A DNA stretch of 64,000 bases from Garcia nutans (GCA_947685225.1 CANTUV010000072.1:558001-622000), one strand, 5' to 3'. Positions 48,854 to 62,360 are shown, counted from the stretch's first letter. Numbers and translations: made by a program. The notes: generated by a model from the letters alone, not told the origin.

Positions 48854-51522
48854 TGTAACACCCCAACACCCAATATACGCACACCGCATACACAAACGCA
48901 ACATGCGATATATGTATAGAGGATATAAGGGTGTCATGGTCCATTTTAAACAAACCAATCTTTAAACTTTAAAGATCAAATCATTATAAATCAATGTAAG
49001 TAAACTTAAAACATTTAACTTATTTTATAGAAAATAATAGATAAACATTCCTTCGTTAAAAATACATATATATATATATATCATCATTAGTACCCAAAAG
49101 TTTTTCCAAAACATTTGTTTAATAAGCAGCGAAAAATATATATGTATATATATATATATCAAAATCAATGTTTACAAAATTATAGAGTTTATACATGCTA
49201 GCAGTTCGTCTTTGATCTTGATGTCCACAACTTAACATTGCTCTAAAAATCTCAAGCGCAGACTCGACTCGGTCTAGACGAGCTCTCCGGCACAACCGGA
49301 TCTACCCTGTCACCTGCGCGATGAACCACAATCGTGCTAAGTAGAAAGCTTAGTGGTACAAACTTTATTTCAATAAAGATCAATGCAATGCTCATACACA
49401 ATACATATGAATATATATCAAGTCATTACATTATATCTCAACATATTAATCATTTGCATCACATTTCATAATTTACATTAAAACAAAGATAAGCATGGGC
49501 CCAAAAGAATCTAATATGCTATTCAAAGTTCAGAGTTTCTGCTTTGGTCCATATTGACACCTTGTGTCTAGCCCCGTAGGCAATATATATCCACGGATAA
49601 TGTAACAGACCTAGTCTTTTGGACCTCAACCCGGCTAGACCCTTAGGCCCCAGTATCTTGGTCCTTAACCCGGCTAGACTGTTACTGTTTTTGAGGCTTA
49701 CGACCCGGTCTTTTTACCTCAAAAATATCATATTTCACATTTACCAGCTGAGCTCGGCTTACGACCCGGTCTTTTCACATGCCTAGCAATTCATAGGCAT
49801 GCCGCCAAACTCAGAACTCTGAAAATTGAATAATATATTAGGCACACAAATAATTCATTTATCTCATTATCATTTTCTTTCACAATTCATTTCTCATTTC
49901 ATTTCTCATAATCAACTAGGCTCATTGCCTTATTATATCCTCATTTTTTTTTCATCTTTTCTCATTCTTCTCTTTTGTATCAATATCAATTTGTTACAAC
50001 ACATTACTCAATTGCATTGATACATCAACATAATTCACATCATGCATATCATAATATATAACTCATTCATCATCAATATATCAATTAACTTAAAACATTT
50101 CTCCACTAAATGTGTTAAGTCCCAATGTCATGTAAATGTATGCAATCATTCAAAGTTTGTACTTACCTCTAAGAGCAACAACACCACTCTATCAACTTCC
50201 TCTTTCAAAATGTCCCTCAACCCTTGGCTAGGGTAACTCAATTCTCTTCAAAACCTAATCCAAAGGTGATCAACAACACTCACTTAGTGATACACATAAG
50301 AGAATAAGGAAGAGAACTATCTAGGGCAAACTCTACACTTGACACACTCAACCACACGGGCATGTCCTTGACCGTGCCCTAAACCCAGAACACAGAAGCT
50401 TTGACACGCTCAGTGACATGGGCGTGTCACTGCACATGTCAATTCTCCTCCAACACAGAAACTATGACACACTCAGTGACATGGGCGTGTCACTGGACGT
50501 ATCAATCTTCCAACAACACAGTAGCTATGACACGCTCAGTGTCATGGGCGTGTCACTGGCTGTGTCGATGCTACTACAACACAGAAATTATGACACGCTC
50601 AGTGACATGGGCTTGTCACTGCTCATGTCAACAACCCAAAATATAGAACCAACGACACGCCCAAGGATATGGCCGTGCTACTGGGCGTGTCAGGCCAAAA
50701 ACCCTGAAATCGACACCCAAAACACCACATCCAACAAACATCTTCTAATAACCATATCAACAATGCACAAACTCAATCAAAACCATCAACAATCCATATA
50801 ATACTTGAGTAAATCTTAACACAACTCAATTACAAACATCAAAACACAATATCAACCATATCTCACAACTCAAACCCACAACTCTCACAACTCTTGTCTC
50901 TTTCACCAAACTTTACCCTTTTCTCTTCAATCCAAACCCAAAAATCAAAGTTACCAAGACAAAATAGTTCAAACACACCAAAAACACATCTACAACAACC
51001 ATTCCAACAAACCCACAAACACAACTCAAAAGTAAACAAAGAAACAAGTTGGAAACTTACCAAAAGTGAAGAAAATCCTTAAAACTCCAACTTGACCTCT
51101 TGAAAACCTTCAATCTCTTGAGCTTGGAAGCAACAAAATCTCTTTTCCTTTGGTTGATAAGGGTGGCCGGCTCACTAGAAGGAAAGAAGAAGATGAAGAT
51201 GAAAGAAAAAGAAAGAAAGAAAGTCAACCTCTTAAGATAGCCACCTTCCTCAAATTACTCTCCACCAAGCAATTATACCAATATAATATTCAACCCACTT
51301 ACATCATCTTCCACTAACTCTAATTAATTCCATTTAATTAATCAAAATATCTCTTTTGACTTATAAAACCCATTGACTTGTATATATTTTGTATATATCC
51401 TTATATATACAACATATATACATCTTCTCTTATCCCATTAGTCATAGATACACTTTAAATTATTTAATCCAATTTCAACAATCAACATTCCAAAATTTTA
51501 GGGTATAGTTTGGGATATTACA
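48854..51522 (-). mobile_element. Element C, 3' LTR (left), Ty3/gypsy Tekay type
   Basis: 2,669 bp, TGTAACACCCC to GGATATTACA. Nearly identical to the right LTR (long stretches without a difference, for example about 50,410-51,100 versus 57,984-58,670), apart from scattered changes and a roughly 50-bp gap near 49,996 opposite 57,516-57,570. Core hairpins at about 49,316-49,352, inverted arms at 49,512-49,537 and 49,815-49,840, palindrome cassette at 50,336-50,690. Confidence 0.96.
50336..50690. repeat. CACG/CGTG palindrome cassette in left LTR of C
   Basis: Six degenerate repeats of GACACGCTCAGTGACATGGGCGTGTC type, spaced about 60 bp. Confidence 0.85.
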
Positions 51523-51525
51523 ATT

Positions 51526-51535
51526 ATCCCCCTCT
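51526..51535 (-). other. Polypurine tract of element C
   Basis: Minus strand AGAGGGGGAT next to the 3' LTR; beside it lies the conserved block TTTCATCCTCGAAATTA. Confidence 0.8.
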
Positions 51536-51568
51536 ATAAAATAATTTCATCCTCGAAATTACCTGATC

Positions 51569-54500
51569 TCAAGTCTGAAATAACTGAGGATACTGATCTC
51601 GCATCAATTGCTCATTCTCCCAAGTTGCCTCTTCCTTAGCCTGATTCTTCCAAAGAACCTTCATAAGTGGTACTTTCTTATTTCTCAACTCTTTCACTTC
51701 ATGTGCCGAAATAGCCACTGGTTCTTCCTCAAAAGTCAGATCTGGACTTACCTCAATGGATTCCACTGACAAAACGTGAGATGGGTCTAATCTGTACCTC
51801 CGTAGCATAGAGACATGAAAGACATTGTGAATTCTATCCAAATCAGGTGGCAAAGAGAGCCGATAAGCCACTGGTCCAACTCTCTCCAATACCTCATAAG
51901 GTCCAATAAAACGAGGACTCAGCTTCCCTTTGCGGCCAAATATCAAAATTCTCTTCCAAGGAGACACTTTTAGAAAAACTTTATCTCCAACACTGAACTC
52001 TATATCTTTCCTGTTCAAATCTGAATAGGACTTCTGTTGATCTGAAGCTGCTTTCAAACGATCCCGAATTATCTTTACTTTCTCTTCCGTTTCTTTAATA
52101 AAATTGGGACCAACCAACTTATCTTCTCCAATCTCGTTCCAACATAGAGGCGTTCTGCATCTTCTACCATACAATGCCTCATAAGGTGCCATTCTAATGC
52201 TGGACTGATGACTGTTGTTATAAGCAAATTCCATCAATGGCAAGAATCTATCCCAACTCCCAGAGAAATCAATGACACAACTTCTCAACATGTCCTCTAA
52301 AATCTGTATCACTCTCTCTGACTGCCCATCTGTCTGCGGATGAAAAGCAGTGCTAAAATGTAACCGAGGTCCCAAAGCATCATGTAAACTCTTCCAAAAC
52401 CTCGAAGTAAACTGGGGATCTCAATCAGATACCAGAGAAATTGGGACTCCATGCAACCTCACTATCTCACTGATATATAGCTCGGCCAACTTCTCAAGAG
52501 AATAGTCCATCCGAACTGGAAGGAAATGAGCTGTCTTCATCAACCGATCAACAATCACCCAAATGGCATCATGCTTCTTCAGAGTCAAAGGCAAACCAGT
52601 CACAAAATCCATCATTACTCTCTCCCATTTCCACTCTGGCACTGATAAAGGTTGGAGCAACCCCGAAGGAACTTGGTGCTCGGCCTTCACCATCTGAAAA
52701 GTGAGACACTTAGATACAAACTCCGCTATGTCCCTCTTCATACTTGACCACCAATAACGTTGCTTCAAATCATGATACATCTTAGTACTCCTAGGGTGCA
52801 TAGCAAAAATCGACTGATGTGCTTCCTCCAAAATAATCTTTCTCAGTCTTGCATCATCAGGAACACACAATCTATCTTTGTACCAAAGGCTGCCATCACT
52901 TCTCACATGAAAATCTCTACTCTCTCCTTTTTGACAATCCAAAACAATCTTCTAAATTCTTTTATCTGCCAACTGAGCCTCTCTAATTTGATCCAACAAC
53001 ACCGGTCTCAATTGCAACGGAGGTAACAAAGCACCATCATCACAAGATTCAAAACTAGCATGCAATGCTCTCAACTCAACAAGCAACAAGAGCGAATAAG
53101 CAGTCAAACCTGCCAAAGACTTTTGACTCAAGGCATCAGCAACAACATTTGCCTTACTAGGATGATAATCAATCAAACAGTCGTAGTCATTGATAAACTC
53201 CAACCACCGTCTTTGCCGAAGATTCAACTCTCTCTGAACCCCCAAGTATTTCAAACTCTTATGATCCGTATAAATGAAACACTTCTCCCCATAAAGATAA
53301 TGTCGCCAAATCTTCAAAGCAAACACTATAGCTGCCAATTCCAAATCATGCGTCGGGTAATTCAACTCATGTGGCTTCAACTGGCGAGAAGCATAAGCTA
53401 TGACTCTACCCTCTTGCATCAAAACACAACCTAAACCACTATATGAAGCATCACTGTAAATCACATATGGTTTATCTTCCACAGGCAAGGTAAGAACAGG
53501 AGCTTGAGTCAACATCTCTTTCAACTGCTCAAAGCTTGCTTCACACTGATCTATCCAAACAAATCTAACTCCTTTTTGAAGCAATATGGTGAGTGGAGTA
53601 TCTATCGAAGAAAAATCCTTCACAAATCGTCAATAATAGCCTTCCAAGCCCAGAAAACTTCTAGCCTCTGCCACAGTCTTTGGTGGACTCCAATTCAAGA
53701 TGGCCTCAACTTTACTCGGATCAACTGTTATACCATCTGCTGAAACCACATGACCAAGAAAAGTCACTTGATCAAGCCAAAACTCACACTTCGACAGCTT
53801 AGCATACAACTGCTTCTCTCTTAAAGTCTGCAATACAATCCACAAGTGCTCGCCATGCTCCTCCTTATTATGCAAATACACCAAAATATCATCGATAAAA
53901 ACCACCACAAACTGATCTAAATAGGATCTAAACACCCTGTTCATCAAATCTATGAAAGCTGCTGGTGCATTCGTCAATCCAAAAGGCATTACCAAAAACT
54001 CATAATGTCCATACCTCATGCGGAAAGCTATATTGGGAACATCTTCCTCTCTGATTCTCAACTGATGGTACCCTGATCTCAGATCAATCTTGGAGAAAAC
54101 TGCTGCTCCTTTCAACTGAACAAAGAGATCATCTATCCTAGGCAAAGGATACTTATTCTTGATGGTCACCTTATTCAACTGCCTATAATCAATGCACAAT
54201 CTTAAGGTACCATCCTTCTTCTTCACAAACAAAATAGGTGCTTCCCACGGAGAAACACTAGGGCTAACAAACCCTTTATCCAACAACTCCTATAACTACA
54301 CCTTCAACTCTCTCAACTCAGCAGGTGCCATTCAATAGGGAGTAATAGAGATAGGAGTGGTACCAAGCAATGAATCAATACCAAGATCCACTTCTCTCTC
54401 AGGGGGTATCCCTGGCAACTCCTTAGGAAAAACATCTAGAAAATCAGCTACTGTGGGTATACTATCAAGTTGAAAACCCACTACTCTGGTATCCACAACA

Positions 54501-54989
54501 TGAGCAAGATAAGCATCACACCCTTTCCAAATCAACCTCTAGCTGCAACAGCTGAAACAAATATGGATGCAAGTTGTCTCTGCTCACTAGATATTATCAC
54601 ACTTCTACCCTCATCGGTTCTAAGGGTAACACCCTTATTCTGACAATCTACTACAGCCCCGTGCTTAGACAACCAATCCATGCCTAGATTAGATCATACT
54701 CCTTAAAAGGCATTTCAATCAAATCGCCAAGAAACTCCTCATCCTGAACATCCACTGGGCTATCTCGGTGCACCTTACTCACCATAACACTATGCCCTAA
54801 ATGATTTGTTACCAAAACATCAAATCTTAGGGACTCAGAATGCAATTCAGGCACAGGCAAGATGGATGCACTTATATATGAATGCGTAGATCCTGGATCA
54901 ATCAAAGCAAGAACTGACATGCCAAATAAAGAGAATGTCCCCACAATGACAGCTGAAGCATCCGACTGCCTCTGTATCACATACACTCG
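51569..54989 (-). pseudogene. Element C pol: protease, RT, RNase H, integrase, chromodomain-like end
   Basis: Minus strand. Protease with LIDPGSTHSYIS (about 54,890-54,925); RT (about 53,640-54,540) with intact FSKIDLRSGYHQ, MPFGLTNAPAAF and FIDDILVY; RNase H (53,050-53,620; YSDASYSGLG, YTDHKSLKYL, NVVADALSQKS); integrase zinc finger (about 52,700-52,830), whose CxxC reads CLTF so one Cys is lost; integrase core with DRLMK, SD.DP and SERVIQILED as the DDE residues; C-terminus LSPRFIGPYEVLERVGPVAYRL to KVLWKNQAKEEATWE, the Tekay type. Stops at about 53,625, 52,945 and 52,420 cut it into four frames, two of them fitting CGA to TGA changes. It therefore could not have made its own enzymes in its present form. 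Confidence 0.93.
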
Positions 54990-56221
54990 CTGAGATGGCC
55001 CAGCCTCATCTGGCCTACTGCCTTCAGATGTAGAGCCTCCTCTCTGACTAAACCCAGGTCTACCACCTCTACTGAAACCTCTGCCACTATGACCTCCTCT
55101 GACACTAGGTCGAGAGATTGCAGAATCTGCCTATCTATCTTCCTGTAGCTCAGGACAATCTCTAATGAAATGGTCAGGAGACCCGTATCTAAAACACATA
55201 GCTGGTCCACCAATCTTCTAACAAACACCCCATGTATCCTACCACAATGGACACATGTAGGTGGAGTAGACCTCTGAGCCACTGGGGTCGGTGCACTAGC
55301 TACAGAAACTGTAGGTCTCGATCTTTGCCTCTGATGTGGTACTGACCTAACAGGCTGCCTCTGGCCCCTACTAAATCTCTGAAACTGACCTCCTCGGACT
55401 CTCTTTGCAGATGAAGACCCTACCTTAAACTAGGGTCTCTTAACTTTGGTCTCCTCCTCAGTAGCAGCTGCTGCAATACCCTGTGCTCTCTCAACACTCC
55501 GGGCCGCTGCAACCAGCTGGGAAAGATCCTGATACCGAGAACCAGCAACAATACACATAATAGAGGGCATCAACCCCTCCTCAAATCTCCTACACCGGTC
55601 TATCTCGTATGAAATAATCTCACCAGCATAATGACTCAACCGGATGAACTCTATCTCATACTCTATCACCGTCCGGTTATCTTGTCTCAGATTTAGAAAC
55701 TCCATCTTCTTAGCATCTTTATACTCCCTCAGAGTATACTTCTGCTCAAACTCCCGTAGAAAATCACCATAGGATAAAGTCGGTGGATCATCCATGGCAT
55801 GTGGAACCATCTTCCACCAATCATATGCATCTCTCTGCAGAAGGGATCTAGCATAATCAAATTTCTCTTCAGGAGTAGCCTGCAGCTGAATGAATACCCT
55901 CTGAACTCTATTCAACCACTGCTCAGCTACTGCAGGATTTGTAGTACCAAAGAAATCCTCTACTCCAAACTTCCTCAATTTATCATACTGCCTCACCGGC
56001 ACTTGAGGCTACGGTTGGGGTGGCGGCTGTTGCATTGGAGCTTGCCTCAACAAATCTACCATATGCCATAATCAAACCGGCGGAATCTCATCAGCAGCTG
56101 GTCTCTCTGGCATAGGAGCAGGTGCCTCACCAGCTATCTCAACCCTATCTCCATCTCTACCCTCAATAGGAGCTACACTCTCAGCACTACCTTCTACGGA
56201 CTGACGTGACTGAGACGTCAT
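54977..56221 (-). pseudogene. Element C gag
   Basis: ATG at 56,221 (MTSQSRQSVEGSAES). The Gag core is uninterrupted at 55,430-56,002 (LRKFGVEDFFGTT, DAYDWWKMVPHAM, FLREFEQKYTLREYKDAKK, IEFIRLSHYAGEI). Two stops lie before it, where E1 has a Trp (GWVWHM motif) and in the proline/glutamine-rich stretch near 56,012. A basic zinc-knuckle region follows at 54,977-55,282 (CVHCGRIHGVF). Gag packages the RNA of the element in cytoplasmic particles. Confidence 0.9.
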
Positions 56222-56370
56222 CACTACCTATATCTGCAAACACAGTAGAATACCTCATCAAAGATCAGAAACTGCCAGTGCCAATGCATGTATCTTATTC
56301 AAAAACCATATTTAAAAATAAAAATTCTCTTTTTCTTACAATTTACCTAGGTTGAGAACCTTAAACCTAG

Positions 56371-56382
56371 GCTCTGATGCCA
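56371..56382 (-). other. Primer-binding site of element C (one change)
   Basis: Minus strand TGGCATCAGAGC; A, B, E1 and F have TGGTATCAGAGC. It lies 7 bases from the LTR edge at 56,390. Confidence 0.85.
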
Positions 56383-56389
56383 AAACAGC

Positions 56390-59092
56390 TGTAACACCCC
56401 CACACCCAATATACGCACACTGCATACACACACGCAACATGCGATATATGTATAAAGGATATAAGGGTGTCATGGTCCATTTTAAACAAACCAATCTTTA
56501 AACTTTAAAGATCAAATCATTATAAATCAATGTAAGTAAACTTAAAACATTTAACTTATTTTATAGAAAATAATAGATAAACATTCCTTCGTTAAAATAC
56601 ATATATATATATATATATATCATCATTAGTACCCAAAAGTTTTTCCAAAACATTTATTTAATAAGCAGCGGAAAATACATATGTATATATATATATCAAA
56701 ATCAATGTTTACAAAATTATAGAGTTTATACATGCTGGCAGTTCGTCTCTGATCTTGATGTCCACAACTTAACACTGCTCTAACAATCTCAAGCTTAGAC
56801 TCGACTCGGTCTAGACGAGCTCTTCGGCACAACCAGATCTACCCTGTCACCTGCGTGATGAACCACAATCGTGCTAAGCAGAAAGCTTAGTGGTATAAAC
56901 TTTGTTTCAATAAAGATCCATGCAATGCTCATACACAATACTTATGAATATATATCAAGTCATTACATTATATCTCAACATATTAATCATTTGCATCACA
57001 TTTCATAATTTACATTAAAACAAAGACAAGCAAGCATCCAAAAGAATCTAATATGCTATTCAAAGTTCAGAATTTCTACTTTGGTCCAAATTGACACCTT
57101 GTGTCTAGCCCCGTAGGTAATATATATCCATGGATAATGTAACAGACCCAGTCTCTTGGACCTCAACTTGGCCAGACCCTTGGGCCCCAGTATCTTGGTC
57201 CTTAATCCGGCTAGACTTTTGCTATTTTTGAGGCTTACGACCCGGTCTTTTCACCTCAAAAACATCATATTTCACATTTATCAGCTGGGCTCGGCTTACG
57301 ACCTAGTCTTTTCACCTGCCCAGCAATTCATAGGCATGCCACCAAACTCAGAACTCTGAAAATTGAATAACATACTAGGCACACAATTAATTTATTTATC
57401 TCATTATCATTTTCTTTCACAATTCATTTCTCATAATCAACTAGGCTCATTGCCTTATTATATCCTCATTTTTTTCATCTTTTCTCATTCTTCTCTTTTG
57501 TATCAATATCAATTTGTTACATTATGTTTTCACATATCATATCACTTTATTCAACATTTCTTTTCATGTACAACACATTACTCAATTGCATTGATACATC
57601 AACATAATTCACATCATGCATATCATAATATATAACTCATTCATCATCAATATATCAATTAACTTAAAACATTTCTCCACTAAATGTGTTAAGTCCCAAT
57701 GTCATGTAAATGTATGCAATCATTCAAAGTTTGTTCTTACCTCTAAGAGCAACAACACCACTTTATCAACTTCCTCTTTCAAAATGTCCCTCAACCCTTG
57801 GCTAGGGTAACTCAATTCTCTTCAAAACCTAATCCAAAGGTGATCAACAACACTCACTTAGTGATACACATAAGAGAATAAGGAAGAGAACTATCTAGGG
57901 CAAACTCTACACTTGACACACTCAACAACATGGGCATGTCCCTGACCATGCCCTAAACCCACAACATAGAAGCTTTGACATGCTCAGTGACATGGGCGTG
58001 TCACTGCACATGTCAATTCTCCTCCAACACAGAAACTATGACACACTCAGTGACATGGGCGTGTCACTGGACGTATCAATCTTCCAACAACACAGTAGCT
58101 ATGACACGCTCAGTGTCATGGGCGTGTCACTGGCTGTGTCGATGCTACTACAACACAGAAATTATGACACGCTCAGTGACATGGGCTTGTCACTGCTCAT
58201 GTCAACAACCCAAAATATAGAACCAACGACACGCCCAAGGATATGGCCGTGCTACTGGGCGTGTCAGGCCAAAAACCCTGAAATCGACACCCAAAACACC
58301 ACATCCAACAAACATCTTCTAATAACCATATCAACAATGCACAAACTCAATCAAAACCATCAACAATCCATATAATACTTGAGTAAATCTTAACACAACT
58401 CAATTACAAACATCAAAACACAATATCAACCATATCTCACAACTCAAACCCACAACTCTCACAACTCTTGTCTCTTTCACCAAACTTTACCCTTTTCTCT
58501 TCAATCCAAACCCAAAAATCAAAGTTACCAAGACAAAATAGTTCAAACACACCAAAAACACATCTACAACAACCATTCCAACAAACCCACAAACACAACT
58601 CAAAAGTAAACAAAGAAACAAGTTGGAAACTTACCAAAAGTGAAGAAAATCCTTAAAACTCCAATTGACCTCTTGAAAACTTTCAATCTCTTGAGCTTGG
58701 AAGCAACAAAATCTCTTTTTCTTTGGTTGATAAGGGTGGCCTCACTAGAAGGAAAGAAGAAGATGAAGATGAAAGAAAAAGAAAGAAAGAAAGTCAACCT
58801 CTTAAGACAACCACCTTCCTCAAATTACTCTCCACCAAGCAATTATACCAATATAATATTCAACCCACTTACATCATCTTCCACTAACTCTCATTAATTC
58901 CATTTAATTAATCAAAATATCTCTTTTAACTTATAAAACCCATTGACTTGTATATATTTTGTATATATCCTCATATATACAACATATATACATCTCCTCT
59001 TATCCCATTAGTCATAGATACACTTTAAATTATTTAATCCAATTTCAACAATCAACATTCCAAAATTTTAGGGTGTAGTTTGGGATATTACA
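56390..59092 (-). mobile_element. Element C, 5' LTR (right)
   Basis: 2,703 bp, TGTAACACCCC to GGATATTACA, followed by TSD GTAAC (59,093-59,097). Contains the 50-bp stretch missing in the left LTR (57,516-57,570), a palindrome cassette at 57,910-58,266, and a CTAAGC-AGAAA-GCTTAG hairpin at about 56,875-56,891. Confidence 0.96.
57910..58266. repeat. CACG/CGTG palindrome cassette in right LTR of C
   Basis: Counterpart of 50,336-50,690; GACACG at 58,103-58,108 pairs with CGTGTC at 58,123-58,128. Confidence 0.85.
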
Positions 59093-59208
59093 GTAACAGT
59101 GAAGATTGCGGAATGTTTGTTGCCGAATTCGTCGAATTTTTAATGACGGTCGGCCTCAAAATATGGGACTGTAACAGAAAAATATGGAAATACTTAGATA
59201 TAATATGA
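59093..59208 (+). pseudogene. DUF1985/Ulp1 transposon gene, exon with the catalytic cysteine
   Basis: From 59,098 the plus strand reads SEDCGMFVAEFVEFLMTVGL and ends with TGA at 59,206-59,208. D-C-G-M-F is the hallmark of C48 (Ulp1/SENP) proteases; the catalytic Cys codon is 59,107-59,109. The frame continues from the exon that ends at 48,853 if element C and one GTAAC copy are taken out. The enzyme class removes SUMO-like modifiers. This copy is not functional because of stops and the missing His upstream. Confidence 0.88.
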
Positions 59209-59513
59209 CAATTCATTTATGGGTACATGCTACAAATAAGAATAGTATCCCTTATTATAGCGAATAACATTTTGATATTTTTGTACATAATATTGTGAAT
59301 AACATAAGTGGTATATATGAAAAACTTTATTCTCAATTATTTTGTTCGCAATAAGATATAAACAATTAGTAATTTACATGAGATTTTATTATTTATTTCG
59401 GATGTAGGATGTTGATATGAGTTAATGTAGGTGTCTATCAGATAAATTAGTTTGTCTTGAGTTGTGGCAAGTCTGTTTATCCAGGATGTTCAGAAGATTA
59501 TTGACAAAGGATA
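59209..59513. other. 3' region of the Ulp1 gene inside the MULE
   Basis: AT-rich, probably 3' UTR. Near 59,410 a short TTGATATGAGTT occurs in the same direction as the left arm, opposite to the adjacent right arm. Confidence 0.5.
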
Positions 59514-59712
59514 CTCCAAACTCATACTAACTCATATAAATAAAAATACACTCATACCAAACGCATACTAACTCATACCAATAATTTTATAGTCATACCA
59601 AACTCATACTAACTCATACCAATAAAAAAATACTCATACCAAATAGAAACTAACTCGTATTAAGAAATACACATACCAAAGTCATACTAACGTATATCAT
59701 TAAAAATAATTT
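59514..59712. repeat. Inner block of the right minisatellite arm
   Basis: CTCATACTAA/CTCATACCAA units, inverse complement of the left arm unit, about 200 bp, separated from the main arm by the transposase remnant. Confidence 0.9.
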
Positions 59713-59884
59713 CGTATTAATAACATAATAAAATCGCCCTTAGAAATTTGTCTGCACCAACAATCTTAATCTGTAAGAAATAATCAACTTATTCTAAAGT
59801 CTAGATCATTTTGCATCAAATCAACATTACAAATAACAAATTCATTGAATAAATAATTCTTGGATGTGAAGATGAATATTGTTT

Positions 59885-60111
59885 CTATTTGTTATCCGTC
59901 AATGCTCCCGAGCCACTATGAAAACGAATGAAATTTCGGCAAGTAGATCTATTGTGACCACACTCGCGACAGCGGCTACACCTCAGATGAGTTTTATCCT
60001 CACCTAGTGAAGGAATCCTGTGTTTTTTCTGCCTCCCAGTTGAGGTGCGCACATCTGGAGGTAAAAGAGTGATGGTACGAATGTGATATGGGATAGACCA
60101 ATCACTGATAT
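59885..60111 (-). pseudogene. MULE transposase, C-terminal fragment with zinc knuckle
   Basis: Minus strand reads DWSIPYHIRTITLLPPDVR, then STGRQKKHRIPSLGE and CSRCRECGHNRSTC. This is the typical tail of plant MuDR/MURA-type transposases: W-x-P...PP..R...GRPKK.R..S.GE followed by a C-x2-C-x4-H-x4-C zinc knuckle. The frame is open back to 60,148, but upstream of 60,111 it enters the minisatellite, so the catalytic DDE domain and SWIM finger are gone. It converges with the Ulp1 gene, the arrangement expected for a two-gene MULE. Confidence 0.85.
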
Positions 60112-62360
60112 CTAGCATGTCAAAACTCATACTAACCCAGCCAACCAATATTTATACTCATACCAAACTCATATCAATAATAAAAACTCAAACTAACTCA
60201 TATCAACTCATACCAACTAATTATACAGTCATACCAAAGTCATACTAACTCATATCAAACTCATACCAACTCGTACCAAACTCATACAAATTATATTGAC
60301 TCATATTAATAATATTTCAAACTCATAAGAGCAATACAAACTCATATCAAACTCAAATCAATAATACAAACTCATATTAAACTCATACCAATTAAACCAA
60401 CTCATAATGACTCATATCAAAACTCATATCAATAATATAAGCTCATATCAGACTCATACTAACTCATAATAGCTAATAGTAACCCATATCAAACTGATTC
60501 CAACTCATACCAACTCATACTAACTAATTTCTAACTCAAATATACACTTACTAACTCATACCAACTCATACCAAACTCATATCAAACTCATACCAATTAA
60601 ACTAACTCATAACAACTCCTATTAAAACTCATATCAATAATACAAACTCATATCAGACTCATACAAACTCATAACAACTAATAGTAACCCATATCAAACT
60701 GATTCCAACTCATACCAAGCTTATACCAACTAATTTCTAACTCAAATCAACACTTACTAACTCATACCAACTCATAACAAGCTCATATCAAACTCATACA
60801 ATTAAACTAACTCATAACAACTCATATCAAAACTCATATCAATAATACAAACTCATATCAAACTCATACCAACTCATAACAGCTAATAGTAACCCATATC
60901 AAACTGATTTCAGCTCATACCAAGCTCATACCAACTAATTTCTAACTTAAATCAACACTTACTAACTCATACCAACTCATACCAAACTCATATTAAAATT
61001 ATACCAATTAAACTAACTCATAACAACTCATATCAAAACTTATATCAATAATACAAACTCATATTAGACTCATACCAACTCATGCTAACTGATAGCAACT
61101 CATACTATCTCATACCAACTCATACCAACTTATTATCAACTCATATAAACTCATACCAACTAATTTCAAATTTATATCAACTCATACCAACTCATACCAA
61201 CTCAAGACAAACTCATAGAGCTCATATGAAGTCATGCCAACTCATATCAACTCAAGACAAACTCATACCAACTCATATCAAACTCATATCAACTCATACC
61301 AATTAAACTAGCTCATATCAAACTCATACTAACTCATATCAAACTCATACCAATTAAACTAACTCATAAGAACTCATATCAAAACTCATATCAATAATAT
61401 GAACTCATATCAGACTCATACCAACTCATATCAACTCATAACAACTCATACTAACTCATATCAACTCAAGACAAACTCATACCAACTCATATCAAACTCA
61501 TATAAACTCATACCAACTCATATCAACTCATATCAACTCAAGTCAAACTCATATCAATTCATATCAAACTCATACTGACTCATAGCAAACTCATATCAAA
61601 CTCATACCAATTATACTACCTCATACAAATAATATTTCAAACTCATAACAGTAATACAAACTCATATCAAACTCAAATCATTTATATAAACTCATACCAA
61701 AATGATACCAACTCATACTAACTCATAACAACTCATACCAACTCATGCCAACTAATTTCAAGCTCATATCAACTCATATAACACATATCAACCTCATACC
61801 AACTCATACCAAACTCATATCAGCCTCATACCAATTATACTAACTCATAACAACTCCTTTCAAAACTCATACTAACCCATACCAACTCATATCAAACTCA
61901 TATCAATAATACAAACTCATACCAACTCATACTAACTCATATCAACTCATACCAACTAATTTCAAACTCATATCAACTCATACTAACCCATATCAAACTC
62001 ATACCAACTCATACCAAACTCATTTCTACATTATACCAATTATACTAAGTCTTAACAACTCATATCAAAACTCATACTAACCCAAACCAACTAATATCAA
62101 TAAAAATATACTCATTTCAATCTCATATCAATAACACTATCAATAGCACTAACTCTTATCATAATGTTATTGATAATACTGACTCTTTTTTAAACTCTTA
62201 TAAAACTAGTATCAGCTCATATTTACTCATATCAATAACACTACCTCATGTCAAACTCGTATCGATGAAAATATACTCATATTATACTAAAAATATACTC
62301 ATTTCAATTATACTAACATCAAACTGATACCAACTCTTATCAAATTTATATCCTCACTAA
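60112..62360. repeat. Right minisatellite arm (inverted)
   Basis: About 2.25 kb of CCAACTCATA/TCAACTCATA/TCAAACTCATA units, inverse complement of the left arm. The higher-order phrase of the left arm recurs inverted near 60,370-60,430, 60,590-60,660, 60,800-60,870, 61,000-61,075 and 61,350-61,420, so the two arms share block structure and not just the unit. Confidence 0.94.

Noticed and set aside
50401..50801. Repeated-peptide ORFs (SVTWACHC...; also 57,975-58,375)
   Set aside because: They translate the palindrome cassette in the LTRs of C and are duplicated simply because the LTRs are.
60112..62360. CRISPR-like or satellite centromere array
   Set aside because: Units are 10-11 bp, degenerate and without unique spacers; the array is mirrored at the other end of a transposon.
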